A DNA stretch of 64,000 nucleotides from Massilia sp. HP4 (GTDB taxonomy: Bacteria; Pseudomonadota; Gammaproteobacteria; Burkholderiales; Burkholderiaceae_D), in NCBI RefSeq assembly GCF_005222695.1, contig NZ_STGG01000009.1, positions 1 through 64,000 on the forward strand, written 5' to 3'. Shown piece after piece: positions 20,123 to 28,724 of this stretch. Within the stretch, counting starts at the first letter, position 1, and each line of letters starts with the position of its first letter. Both the position numbers and the translations under genes were made by a program. The notes under the pieces were generated by a model. It saw only the letters and a program-made list of their open reading frames with translations, was not told the DNA's origin and ran no database searches.

Positions 20123-20356
20123 GATGGGCTTTCTCGAAGTGGGAATGGGTCCAGCATAGGCAGGCCGTTCCTTGCAAGACAGCATTATGCGACGAACGCG
20201 GGACTGGGCCGACGAAAGCGCCGCCCGGCGGCATCAACGCGGCCGCCAACGACGGTCGAGTGTGTTGCTTTCTACCTCTGATTACAATTTTCAGACAGGC
20301 ACTGCCCCATACCTACCCGCTACAATTTCGCCTTCCTGATTTGAAAGGTCTTGCAG

Positions 20357-21034
20357 ATGTCTCCGAAACGCCTTGCCTTCGTGCTGGCCGCCACCCTGGC
20401 CGCCGCTTCCGCCCACGCCCAGGTCGGCATCGCCGTCACGGCCGATCTCGGCACCACGGGCGCCGGTGTCCACCTGGTGGTCCCGATGGAGAGCGACCTC
20501 AACGGCCGTTTCGGCATCAATTACCTCAAGCACAGCAGCGACAAGCGCTCGAGCGGCATCTCGTATGACGCCGACGCCAAGCTGCAGACCTTCGACGTGC
20601 TGTTCGACTGGTATGTGATCGCCAACAGCCAATTCCGCCTGACCGGCGGCGTGATGTACAACGGCAATGAGATCACGGGCCGCGCCCGTCCCGAAGGCGA
20701 CGGCTTCTACCACCTCAACGGCCGCCGCTACCTGCCGTCCGACGTCGGCACGCTCGACGGCAAGGTCGACTTCCAGAAGGCCGCGCCCTATATCGGCATC
20801 GGCTGGGGTAATGCCCTGACCCCGAACAAGCGCTGGAACCTGAACGCCGACCTGGGCGCCTTCTACCAGGGCAATGCCAAGGTGAACCTGGTCAGCCGCG
20901 GCTGCAGCAGCTCGCGCGTGACCTGCACCGTGCTCACCAGCGACGTCGCGGCAGAAGAGGCGCGCCTGAAAGACAATCTGTCGGATTACAAATTCTTCCC
21001 GGTGCTGCGCGCCAGCGTGTCCTACAGCTTCTGA
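20357..21034 (+). CDS. outer-membrane beta-barrel protein
   Basis: A 225-residue exported protein. The signal peptide ends at SAHA (about residue 21). Alternating hydrophobic strands follow (GIAVTADLGTTGAGVHLVVP, FDVLFDWYVI, FRLTGGVMYNG), and the last residues VLRASVSYSF end in Phe, as in outer-membrane barrels. Relatives in Burkholderiales have no assigned role. A Cys pair (CSSSRVTC) in a late loop may form a disulfide. The start ATG at 20357 has an AAAGG ribosome-binding segment. It is divergent from the LytS/LytTR pair, so it could be a target of that system (inference). Confidence 0.82.
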   Translation: MSPKRLAFVLAATLAAASAHAQVGIAVTADLGTTGAGVHLVVPMESDLNGRFGINYLKHSSDKRSSGISYDADAKLQTFDVLFDWYVIANSQFRLTGGVMYNGNEITGRARPEGDGFYHLNGRRYLPSDVGTLDGKVDFQKAAPYIGIGWGNALTPNKRWNLNADLGAFYQGNAKVNLVSRGCSSSRVTCTVLTSDVAAEEARLKDNLSDYKFFPVLRASVSYSF

Positions 21035-21124
21035 GCGTCGGCTTCCGGCGTGCGCCACGCGGGCGCGCGCCATGGCCGACGCGGCCGGCGTATGATGGGC
21101 TTTCCACCACCGTAAGGACACATC

Positions 21125-21259
21125 ATGCAACCACGCCGAATGCTCGCCGCCGCGCTGACCATGACCTGCCTGTTGCTGGGAGGCTGCCGCGAACACAATG
21201 AACCGGTGAAGCCGATCGCCGACCTGTCGGTCGACGCGCCGCCGGCACTGCGCCTGTAA
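21125..21259 (+). CDS. small putative lipoprotein, 44 residues
   Basis: A short gene with a good ribosome binding site (GTAAGGACACATC before the ATG). The protein begins MQPRRMLAAALTMTCLLLGG and then Cys, a type II signal peptide with lipobox LLGGC. Only about 24 residues remain after the cysteine, ending APPALRL. Nothing else can be said of its function. Codon choice (GC-rich third positions) matches the neighbouring genes, which supports its being real. Confidence 0.6.
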   Translation: MQPRRMLAAALTMTCLLLGGCREHNEPVKPIADLSVDAPPALRL

Positions 21260-21358
21260 GGTCGGACGGTTTCGCTGCCGTCCACGGTGCTATCGCCAAT
21301 GCCGGCCCCGGCAGGATAAACTACGGCCTGTTCATTTCCATCCAAGGTTTTCCTGCCC

Positions 21359-22603
21359 ATGTCGTTCGCATCCCTCGGCCTGATCGACCAGATCGTCCGC
21401 ACCCTCGACGCCCTCGCCTACACCACCCCCACCGCAGTCCAGGAACAGGCGATTCCGGCCGTGCTGGCCGGCCACGATGTGATGGCCGCCGCCCAGACCG
21501 GCACCGGCAAGACTGCCGGCTTCACCCTGCCGATCCTGCAACGCCTGAGCAAGAGCGGCACTGTCAGCCCGAATGCGGTGCGCGCGCTGATCCTGGTGCC
21601 GACCCGCGAACTGGCCGAGCAGGTGCACGAGAGCGTGCGCACCTACGCGGCCGGCCTGCCGCTGCGCACGATGGTCGCCTATGGCGGCGTGAGCATCAAT
21701 CCGCAAATGATGGCGCTGCGCCGCGGCGTCGACGTGATGGTCGCCACGCCCGGCCGCCTGCTCGACCTGCAGCGCCAGAACGCGGTGCGCTTCAACGAGG
21801 TCAAGACCCTGGTGCTCGACGAGGCAGACCGCATGCTCGACCTGGGCTTTGCGCGCGAGCTCGACGGCATCATGAAGCTGCTGCCGAAGAAGCGCCAGAC
21901 CCTGCTGTTCTCGGCCACCTTCTCGGACCAGATCCGCGCCCTGTCGAACCAGATGCTGCGCGAGCCGGTGCGCATCGAAGCCACGCCGCGCAACACCACG
22001 GTGGCAGCCGTGAAGCAGTGGATCGTCCCGGTCGACAAGAAGCGCAAGCCCGAGCTGTTCGTGCACCTGCTCAAACGCCACGACTGGGGCCAGGTGCTGG
22101 CCTTCGCCCGCACCCGCAAGGGCGTCGATGAACTGGTGTCGCTGCTGGAAGCCAGGCGCATCTCGGCCGATTCGATCCACGGCGACAAGCCGCAGCCGGC
22201 GCGCCTGCGCGCGCTCGAGCGTTTCAAGGCCGGCGAAGTGCGGGTACTGGTCGCGACCGATGTCGCCGCGCGCGGCATCGACATCGACGACCTGCCGGCC
22301 GTGATCAATGTCGACCTGCCGATCGTGGCCGAGGACTACGTGCACCGCACCGGCCGCACCGGCCGCGCCGGCGCTTCGGGCGAGGCGGTGTCGCTGGTGT
22401 GCGCCGACGAGGTCGAGCAGCTGGCGGCGATCGAGGTGCTGACGCGGCAGACGCTGGAACGGGTCGAAGAACCGGGTTTCGCGCCCGATCACCGGGTGCC
22501 GGTCACGGATGCCAGGGGGCAGATCGTCAAGAAGCCAAAGAAGCCCAAGAAGCCGAAGGGGGATGCGGCGGTGGTGAGCGAGGATGTGCGGTTCAGGCGT
22601 TGA
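21359..22603 (+). CDS. rhlE: DEAD-box RNA helicase, RhlE type
   Basis: An ATP-dependent RNA helicase of 414 residues acting in RNA turnover or ribosome assembly. Motifs in order: Q-motif FASLGLIDQIV, AQTGTGKTAGF (Walker A), PTRELAEQV, VLDEADRMLDLGF (DEAD), FSATF (SAT), VLAFARTRKGVDELV, VLVATDVAARGIDID and HRTGRTGRAG. The lysine/proline tail (KKPKKPKKPKG) is a typical basic RNA-binding extension. The length fits the RhlE group rather than the longer DbpA or DeaD groups. Confidence 0.93.
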   Translation: MSFASLGLIDQIVRTLDALAYTTPTAVQEQAIPAVLAGHDVMAAAQTGTGKTAGFTLPILQRLSKSGTVSPNAVRALILVPTRELAEQVHESVRTYAAGLPLRTMVAYGGVSINPQMMALRRGVDVMVATPGRLLDLQRQNAVRFNEVKTLVLDEADRMLDLGFARELDGIMKLLPKKRQTLLFSATFSDQIRALSNQMLREPVRIEATPRNTTVAAVKQWIVPVDKKRKPELFVHLLKRHDWGQVLAFARTRKGVDELVSLLEARRISADSIHGDKPQPARLRALERFKAGEVRVLVATDVAARGIDIDDLPAVINVDLPIVAEDYVHRTGRTGRAGASGEAVSLVCADEVEQLAAIEVLTRQTLERVEEPGFAPDHRVPVTDARGQIVKKPKKPKKPKGDAAVVSEDVRFRR

Positions 22604-22667
22604 GCCTGCGGGTCAGCCAGGACGGCACCCGTTTTCCCGGGTGCGACAATCGAGATTGGGTAAATGA

Positions 22668-23255
22668 ATGCAAGATTGGGAATCCCTGTACCATAAAATC
22701 GGCCCACTGCGTTACCAGGCGTCGGCCAGCGACTGCGTTCCGACGACGATCATCAATGGCTTGGCTGTCCTCATGGGCCGGCCACTCCATTCCAAATTGC
22801 ATCAACTGGTCTGGGCTCTCGCTGGCGACCAGGACAAGCACGGCGGCACCGGCTGGGTTTGCTGTGACACGCTTGCGGTTCTCTTGAGCAAATGGTTCGA
22901 CCGTGCCCACGAGGACGGGCGCGAGAAAGGTGAGCTGCCGTTCACCTCGGAAATCATCGAAGGCAAGCTGGTCGATCTCGCGACGAATGGCGCGCTGTTG
23001 CGTTGCCTGCGCGATGGCGGGGTCGCCTGCCTGACGACGGGAGAACGTGCCGACCATTACTCGCTGTTGATGGCGCGCGAAGGCGATGAGTTCATCGGAT
23101 TCGACAGCTTCTGGGAAGGCAGGAAAACCGCCAAGCGGCTCGAAAGCTTCGCGGCCTACAAGGGGATGATCAATATCCGCTGGACCAAGGAAGAACTTAG
23201 GAACGAACTGCACAGGGGCAGTTGGGTTCACCTGCTTGGACGTCGCAAGGGCTAG
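22668..23255 (+). CDS. papain-fold/C39-peptidase-like protein
   Basis: A 195-residue cytoplasmic protein without a signal peptide. Near the N-terminus, YQASASDCVPTTIINGLAVL resembles the Q...DCGPT catalytic-cysteine region of C39-type peptidases. Near residue 125, ADHYSLLMAREGDEFIGFDSF resembles the histidine and aspartate strand of that fold, so a Cys-His-Asp triad is plausible. No transporter or double-glycine precursor lies nearby, which argues against bacteriocin processing. The gene ends in CTAG shared with the stop of the convergent AraC gene. The fold assignment rests on motif spacing only. Confidence 0.55.
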   Translation: MQDWESLYHKIGPLRYQASASDCVPTTIINGLAVLMGRPLHSKLHQLVWALAGDQDKHGGTGWVCCDTLAVLLSKWFDRAHEDGREKGELPFTSEIIEGKLVDLATNGALLRCLRDGGVACLTTGERADHYSLLMAREGDEFIGFDSFWEGRKTAKRLESFAAYKGMINIRWTKEELRNELHRGSWVHLLGRRKG

Positions 23256-24121
23256 TCGGGCGCCCCTGATCCCGACGCCGACGCGCGATACATCGCCCGC
23301 CATGCCGATGGCGTGACCCCGACACCGCCCTTGAAGCGCCGGGTAAAATGGCTCTGGTCGGCGAAACCGCAGTCGAGGGCGACCATCGTGAGCGGCATGC
23401 CGCGCCGGATCCGCGCCTGCGCTTGGGTGATACGCACGGCATTGAGGTAGACGTGCGGCGGCATGTGATATGCGGCGCTGAACGCGCGCGTCAGGTGCGC
23501 GCGCGACAAGCCCGCCACGGCCGCGAGGTCCGAGACCGTCATGTCGTGTGCGTAGTAATTGCGGATATAGTCCTTGACCCGTGCCAGCGCCGCAGCGCTG
23601 GCGATGCGAGGCTGGACGGCATCCGGTTGCCGCCGCTCGCCATGCCGGTTCAGCATGGTGCGCAAGAATGCGCGCATCAGTGACTCCGCCCTTAGCGATT
23701 CGGCCTGCGACCGGGCCAGGCTGGCGGACAGTAGGCTGAACTGTTCAGCCATCTGCCGGTCTGTCACATGGGGGCGGGTGAAATAACTGCCGCGGGCGGC
23801 CTGGCCATCATCCCACGCGCCGGTCGCGACGAATTCATCGGGAACATACCAGATCGTATAGCGGAACCCTTCTTCGGTCCCGGGCCGGCCGTCGTGGTCT
23901 TCGTCGGGATTGAACAGCACGAAATCGCCGGCCTGGCTATCGTACTGCCTCCCTTTGCAGCGAAACCGCTGGATGCCATGGGTCGTGGCCCCGATCACGT
24001 AGCAATCGTGACTGTGCCGTTCGAAGACATGGTCGGAAAAATCCGCCCGCATGAGCGTCACGCCATTGGCGAGCGCCCCGAACGTGGCCTGGTTGACCGC
24101 CTGGCGGGATGATTGGCTCAT
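23252..24121 (-). CDS. AraC-family transcriptional regulator
   Basis: A 289-residue regulator. The N-terminal cupin-like effector domain (about 20-110) contains DHVFERHSHDCYVIG and AGDFVLFNPDEDH. The C-terminal double helix-turn-helix (about 185-280) has VSDLAAVAGLSRAHLTRAFS and CGFADQSHFTRRFKGGVGVT, the signature end of the family. The start ATG at 24121 is chosen because upstream in-frame ATGs lack domain support and run into the divergent gene. It is divergent from a cupin gene 67 nt away, which it most likely regulates. Confidence 0.92.
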   Translation of the reverse strand: MSQSSRQAVNQATFGALANGVTLMRADFSDHVFERHSHDCYVIGATTHGIQRFRCKGRQYDSQAGDFVLFNPDEDHDGRPGTEEGFRYTIWYVPDEFVATGAWDDGQAARGSYFTRPHVTDRQMAEQFSLLSASLARSQAESLRAESLMRAFLRTMLNRHGERRQPDAVQPRIASAAALARVKDYIRNYYAHDMTVSDLAAVAGLSRAHLTRAFSAAYHMPPHVYLNAVRITQAQARIRRGMPLTMVALDCGFADQSHFTRRFKGGVGVTPSAWRAMYRASASGSGAPD

Positions 24122-24188
24122 GCAACAATTGTACAAGACCACGGAGCGCCGAAAAGTAACAATGGTGCTTTCATTCCTGGACAACCCC

Positions 24189-24545
24189 ATGCACACTCCC
24201 ATCGACCTGGCCGCGAAGCTGGCCACGTTCACCGAAGCCTGGCAACCCCGCACAGTATCCCTGTTCAACGGTCACGATGTGATGGTGGCGAAGCTGCGCG
24301 GCCAATACCACTGGCATGTCCACGACGACACCGACGACTTCTTCCTGGTCCTCGATGGCGACCTTGAAATCGACCTCGAAGATGGGGCGACGGTGAAGCT
24401 GGCGCCTGGCCAGCTGTATATCGTCCCCAGGGGAGTGCGCCACCGGCCCCGCGCCATCGGCGAGGCCCATATCGTGCTGATCGAGCCGACCGGGACGCCA
24501 AATAGCGGCGACCCGCTGACTGCTGCCCCGCGCCGCGTCATCTGA
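24189..24545 (+). CDS. small cupin-domain protein
   Basis: A single-domain cupin of 118 residues. The metal-binding motif 1 reads YHWHVHDDTDDFFLVLDGDLEI, and motif 2 has APGQLYIVPRGVRHRP with the second histidine cluster. The function of such proteins ranges from sugar isomerase to sensor-like roles and cannot be set from sequence. The start is taken at MHTPIDL (24189); an upstream ATG at 24162 is also possible. It is divergent from the AraC regulator. Confidence 0.85.
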   Translation: MHTPIDLAAKLATFTEAWQPRTVSLFNGHDVMVAKLRGQYHWHVHDDTDDFFLVLDGDLEIDLEDGATVKLAPGQLYIVPRGVRHRPRAIGEAHIVLIEPTGTPNSGDPLTAAPRRVI

Positions 24546-24576
24546 GCTTGCCGTCAGGGCAGCACCTGATCGGGTG

Positions 24577-24876
24577 CTAGTCGTGTGCTGACAAGATCCC
24601 GCGCCTGCGCTCCAGCTGGCGCTCGAACGCCGCACCGGCTGCGTACAGAAGGATGAAGGCCGGCGTCATGAACAAGCCGTACGCATCCGGCCACGAAATG
24701 ACCGCCAGAGCGCGGTCCATGCCCAGCCAGTGCGCCAGCGCCAGCTGGGCCGCGATTGGCAGCTCCAGATAGGTGAACTGCGACTGGTAATCGACCTGGC
24801 CCATCGAGACGATGCCGAGACAGGCCGCGATGAACAGGGCATACGGGGCGCAAAAGAAAAGACCGAGACGGGACAT
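24577..24876 (-). CDS. small inner-membrane protein of unknown function
   Basis: A 99-residue protein with about three hydrophobic segments (FFCAPYALFIAACLGIVSM, LELPIAAQLALAHWL, and YGLFMTPAFILLYAAGAA), and a charged C-terminus (FERQLERRRGILSAHD). No family recognised. The ribosome binding site is weak. The gene lies between the cupin gene and the Pat gene, and its upstream region faces the 3' end of Pat. Confidence 0.55.
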   Translation of the reverse strand: MSRLGLFFCAPYALFIAACLGIVSMGQVDYQSQFTYLELPIAAQLALAHWLGMDRALAVISWPDAYGLFMTPAFILLYAAGAAFERQLERRRGILSAHD

Positions 24877-25021
24877 CGTGAGCGATACGGGGTTCGAATT
24901 GCTGGGACTATGGCGGATCGTCACGACGTGACAGGGCGGCAAGTACGCTTCAGGTTGGGCGCTACGATACCACCGCGACTTCACGCAAAATCCTCCGAAT
25001 GTCACGAAACATAGGAAAACG

Positions 25022-27700
25022 CTAACGTAATGCAAGGCGCATCTTTCGGATGCCCTCTTCGCCATCGATCGTTACCTCGAAGCCCAGCTTTTTCACCATG
25101 GCGACGATGCGCGAGTTCTGCGGCAAGGCCTCGCCCACGATCTCGCCCGTGCCGCGCGCGCGGCAGTAGCCGATCAGCTTCTTCATCATGATCCCGCCCA
25201 GGCCCATGCCCTTCAGGTCGGAGCGCACGGTGACCGCGAATTCGGCGCTGGTATTGTCGGGATCGGCCACCACCCGCGCCACCGCCAGCGTCTCGTTCAC
25301 GCCCTCGGCGTTCTTGCGGGTGGCGATGAAGGCCATCTCGCGGTCGTAGTCGATCTGGGTGAAGCGCGCCAACTGAGATGGCTGCAGCTCGCGGATGCGC
25401 ACGAACATCCGGTAGCGGATGTCGTCCGGCGTGAGCGCGTCGAAGAAAGCCAGATGGGCAGGACCGTCTTCGGGACGGATCGGACGCAGCAGCAGCGGCG
25501 CGCCGTGCCAGTCGATGGTTTCCTCGAGCTCGCGCGGATAGGGGCGGATCGCCAGCCGGTCGAGCGTGCTGCCCGAGCGGTCGGCCAGCGCCAGGCGCAT
25601 GCGCGCATCGAGCACCGTCGCGCCGCGGCTGTCGGCCAGCAGCGGATTGATGTCGAGTTCGACGATCTCGGGGATGTCGGACACCAGCCGCGAGACCTGG
25701 ATCAGCACCGCAAGGATCGCATCCAGGTTGGCCGCGGGACGGTTGCGGTAGCCGGCCAAGAGGCGCGCCACCCGGGTGCGGTCGACCAGGTCGCGCGCCA
25801 GCACCAGGTTCAGCGGCGGCAGCCCCACCGAATGGTCGTCGGTCACCTCCACCGCCACCCCGCCCTGGCCGAACACCAGTACCGGCCCGAACACCGGATC
25901 GGTGGCGGCGCCGACGATCAGTTCGTGGCCATGGGCGCGGCGGCACATGGCCTGCACCGAGAAGCCGTCGAAGCGCGCCTGCGGGAACAGCTCGTCCAGG
26001 CGCTTGCGCATCCGCTGGGCGCTGGCGCGCACCGCTTCGTCGGAATCGAGATCGAGGGTCACGCCGCCAAAGTCCGACTTGTGCATCACGTCGGGCGTGA
26101 GGATCTTGACCGCCACCGGGTAGCCGATGGCGCGCGCCGCCGCCACCGCCGCGTCGATGTCGACCGCGGCGCGGGTCTCGACCAGCGACAGGCCGTAGGC
26201 ACGCAGGATGGCCTTGGTCTCGGGATCGGACAGCAGCAGGCGTTTGTTGGCGATCGCCTCGCGCACCAGGGCCCGCGCGGCGCTGCGGTCGGGCGCCATG
26301 TGGCCGACCATCGACGGCGGCACTTCCATTAAAAGGTTCTGGTTGCGCCGGTAGTGCACCAGTTGCAAGAAGCCGGCCACGCCGTCCTCGGGCGTGCGGA
26401 AGGTGGGCATGCGCGCATTGGCGGCGATGGTGCGCGCCTCGAGCACCGAAGCCCCGCCCAGCCAGCACGACAGGATCGGCCGCGAGGCCGCCCGCGCCAG
26501 CGGCGCGATGGCGTTCGCCACCTCGCGGCTGTCGACGGTGGCGGTCGGCGAATGCACGACCAGCACGGCGTCGACCTGCGGGTCCTTGAGCAGGATCTCG
26601 AGCGCCGCGGCGTAGCGCTCGGGCGGCGCGCCGCCGCCCAGGTTGACCGGATTGGCGCTCGGCGCGGCGGGCAGCAGCGCATCGAGCCGGGCGATCGATT
26701 CGGGCGACAAGGTGGCCGCCGTGCCGCTGCCGTAACGCAGCGCATCGCGCGCCAGCACGCCGGGCCCGGCGCCATTGCTGACGATGGCCAGCCGCTCGCC
26801 GTGCAGCGGACGGGCATAGGCCAGGGTCTCGACCGCCGCGAACAACTGCTCGGTGGTGTATACCCGCAGCATGCCGGCGCGCCGCACCGCGGCGTCGAAG
26901 ACATCGTCTTCGCTGGCCAGCGCCCCGCTCTCGCTGGCCACTGCACGCACGCCGTCCTCGCCCGCGCGCGACTTGAGCACCAGCACAGGTTTGCTGCGCG
27001 CCGCCGCGCGCGCCGCCGACATGAACTTGCGCGCATAGCGCAGCTGGTCGACATACAGCAGGATGGCGCCGGCGTGGCCGTCGCTGGCCAGGTAGTCCAG
27101 CACGTCGCCCAGGTCGACGTCGCTCGAGTCGCCCAGCGAAATGAAGTGCGAAAAGCCGATGCCGCGCGTGCGCGCCCAGTCGAGCACCCCGGTCATCAGG
27201 GAACCGGACTGCGAGACGAAGGCGATCCGCCCCGGCAGCGCGCCGCTGTGCGCCACGCTGGCGTTCAGGCCGAGGCCGGGGGCCAGCAGGCCGGCGCTGT
27301 TTGGCCCCAACAGGCGCAGCAGATAGGGATGGGCGGCGTCGAGCGTGGCCTGGCGCAGGCTGCGGCCGCGCGCATCGCGGGCGCGCGCCATGCCGCTGCT
27401 GAGCACCAGCGCCGCGCGCGTGCCCTTCTCGCCCAGCTGGCGCACCAGTAGCGGGACGGTCGCGGGCGGCGTGCAGATCACGGCCAGCTCGGGCGCCTCG
27501 GGCAGGTCGGCCACGCTGTCGTAGCAAGGCAGTTCGCCGACCTGCGCGTATTTTGGATTGACCGCATACAGCTTGCCCTTGTAGCCGCCACCCAGCAGGT
27601 TGTCGAGCAGGGTCGTGCCCATGCTGCCGGGACGCTCGGAGGCGCCGATCAGCGCCACCGACTTCGGCGCGAACAGGTAGTGCAGGTTGCGAACGCTCAT
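25022..27700 (-). CDS. Pat-type protein acetyltransferase (acyl-CoA synthetase-like + GNAT)
   Basis: An 892-residue cytoplasmic protein. The N-terminal CoA-binding domain (SVALIGASERPGSMG) and the succinyl-CoA-synthetase-like domain are followed by an ATP-grasp-like domain (GYPVAVKILTPDVMHKSDFG) and a C-terminal GNAT acetyltransferase domain with the acetyl-CoA loop LKGMGLGGIMMKKL. This order matches Pat/YfiQ enzymes, which acetylate lysines, typically to switch off acetyl-CoA synthetase. The phosphohistidine motif of active NDP-forming synthetases (SHTGAL) reads SESGAL here, so the synthetase part is probably only a regulatory sensor. The start at 27700 has only a GGGG stretch upstream; a 13-bp repeat array lies 72 nt further on. 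Confidence 0.9.
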   Translation of the reverse strand: MSVRNLHYLFAPKSVALIGASERPGSMGTTLLDNLLGGGYKGKLYAVNPKYAQVGELPCYDSVADLPEAPELAVICTPPATVPLLVRQLGEKGTRAALVLSSGMARARDARGRSLRQATLDAAHPYLLRLLGPNSAGLLAPGLGLNASVAHSGALPGRIAFVSQSGSLMTGVLDWARTRGIGFSHFISLGDSSDVDLGDVLDYLASDGHAGAILLYVDQLRYARKFMSAARAAARSKPVLVLKSRAGEDGVRAVASESGALASEDDVFDAAVRRAGMLRVYTTEQLFAAVETLAYARPLHGERLAIVSNGAGPGVLARDALRYGSGTAATLSPESIARLDALLPAAPSANPVNLGGGAPPERYAAALEILLKDPQVDAVLVVHSPTATVDSREVANAIAPLARAASRPILSCWLGGASVLEARTIAANARMPTFRTPEDGVAGFLQLVHYRRNQNLLMEVPPSMVGHMAPDRSAARALVREAIANKRLLLSDPETKAILRAYGLSLVETRAAVDIDAAVAAARAIGYPVAVKILTPDVMHKSDFGGVTLDLDSDEAVRASAQRMRKRLDELFPQARFDGFSVQAMCRRAHGHELIVGAATDPVFGPVLVFGQGGVAVEVTDDHSVGLPPLNLVLARDLVDRTRVARLLAGYRNRPAANLDAILAVLIQVSRLVSDIPEIVELDINPLLADSRGATVLDARMRLALADRSGSTLDRLAIRPYPRELEETIDWHGAPLLLRPIRPEDGPAHLAFFDALTPDDIRYRMFVRIRELQPSQLARFTQIDYDREMAFIATRKNAEGVNETLAVARVVADPDNTSAEFAVTVRSDLKGMGLGGIMMKKLIGYCRARGTGEIVGEALPQNSRIVAMVKKLGFEVTIDGEEGIRKMRLALR

Positions 27701-27771
27701 GCGCCCGGCCCCGGCGCGGCAAGTGAACGGCGAACGGCGTCTAGCATGGTCGGGACCTTTCCAGAGGCAAG

Positions 27772-27849
27772 TAGTGGCAACATCTAGTGGCAACATCTAG
27801 TGGCAACATCTAGTGGCAACATCTAGTGGCAACATCTATTGGCAACATC
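27772..27849. repeat. 13-bp tandem repeat, six copies
   Basis: TAGTGGCAACATC occurs five times perfectly, and a sixth copy has one change (TATTGGCAACATC). The array sits between the Pat gene (minus) and the copper operon (plus), in what should be their shared promoter region. Confidence 0.97.
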
Positions 27850-27935
27850 GTATCAAACGTCGCAGCCCGACGGCGCGCATCGTCGTCAAGCATCGGGCTT
27901 GCCGGCGACCGGCCTTGCCATGCTAGAATCGCCGC

Positions 27936-28328
27936 GTGAAATATTCCGTCCGTCTCCTGTTCGTGTGGCTGATGCTGCTGGCGATCCCGTTCCAGGGAAT
28001 TGCTTCGGCCGCCATGCTCGCGTGCGCGCACGATGCGCCGCAGGGAGAACCCCATGCGGTGCAGGCAAGCGCGCACCACGACGCCGCGAGCAGTCCTTGC
28101 CACGAGATGCAGGATGCGGCGCCTGAACTGGCCCAGGACGCGCACGATCACGACAGCCGCTGCAGCGCCTGCGCTGCCTGCAATATGGGCGCCGCCATGG
28201 CGCCGGCGCCGAACCTCGCACCGCCGCCGCCGGCCCTGGACGCGACGCTCCCCGTGACCGTTTCCGGCCGCCTGGCCGCGGTCGACCTCGCCCTGCCCGA
28301 ACGACCTCCGCGCCTTTCGCTCGCCTGA
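27936..28328 (+). CDS. small periplasmic Cys/His-rich protein (copper operon, DUF2946-like)
   Basis: A 130-residue protein with an N-terminal hydrophobic signal (RLLFVWLMLLAIPFQGIASA). The rest is rich in His, Asp, Cys and Met (HHDAASSPCHEMQ, HDHDSRCSACAACNMG), as in small periplasmic proteins found with copper genes. It starts with GTG. A TAGAAT -10 box lies so close (27924-27929) that transcription would start about at the GTG, suggesting a leaderless message. It heads an operon with a His-rich protein, a TolC-like lipoprotein and a multicopper oxidase. A metal-binding role is inferred. Confidence 0.65.
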   Translation: MKYSVRLLFVWLMLLAIPFQGIASAAMLACAHDAPQGEPHAVQASAHHDAASSPCHEMQDAAPELAQDAHDHDSRCSACAACNMGAAMAPAPNLAPPPPALDATLPVTVSGRLAAVDLALPERPPRLSLA

Positions 28329-28388
28329 TCTCGCCCATCGCCGCGCCGCGCGCGCGGCCCTGATGCATTTCATCCGAACGAGGAAACC

Positions 28389-28724
28389 ATGTTCAAGCAC
28401 ACTGCCGCGCCATGGCGCGCGGCCGCCTTGCTGGCTGCAAGCCTTGCCGCCATGCCCGCCATCGCCCAGAGCACGGCCGACGATCCCGCCGCCGCCGTCC
28501 CCGAGACCCGCTACGAGCCCGCCCACGTCCAGCGCGCGCCCGCCGCTCCCGCGGCCACGCCCGATCGCAAGTGGCAAGAGAGCAACCGCATCGTGGCCAG
28601 CCAGCCGGCCCACGGCGCTCATGTGGGCCATGCAGGCCATGCCGGCCACGCCAAGCCTGCCGACAAGCCCGCGCTGAAGGCCGACCCACACGAACATCAC
28701 CACCACCATGAGGGACACCACTGA
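28389..28724 (+). CDS. His-rich periplasmic protein of the copper operon
   Basis: A 111-residue exported protein. The signal peptide (about 1-26, ending PAIAQ) is followed by a Pro/Ala linker, then HGAHVGHAGHAGHA and a terminal cluster HEHHHHHEGHH, clearly suited to bind metal ions. Its stop codon overlaps the ATG of the TolC-like gene (TGATG), so translation is coupled. No conserved fold is visible; it probably acts as a copper or silver buffer. Function inferred from composition and neighbours. Confidence 0.7.
   Translation: MFKHTAAPWRAAALLAASLAAMPAIAQSTADDPAAAVPETRYEPAHVQRAPAAPAATPDRKWQESNRIVASQPAHGAHVGHAGHAGHAKPADKPALKADPHEHHHHHEGHH

Noticed and set aside
22625..22645. GCACCCG/CGGGTGC hairpin after rhlE
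   Set aside because: No T-run follows, so it cannot be called an intrinsic terminator.
27899..27929. MerR-like promoter (TTGCCG, 19 nt, TAGAAT) before the multicopper-oxidase operon
   Set aside because: The GCCGG-CGA-CCGGC dyad is not centred in the spacer and does not resemble the CueR site at 36976.
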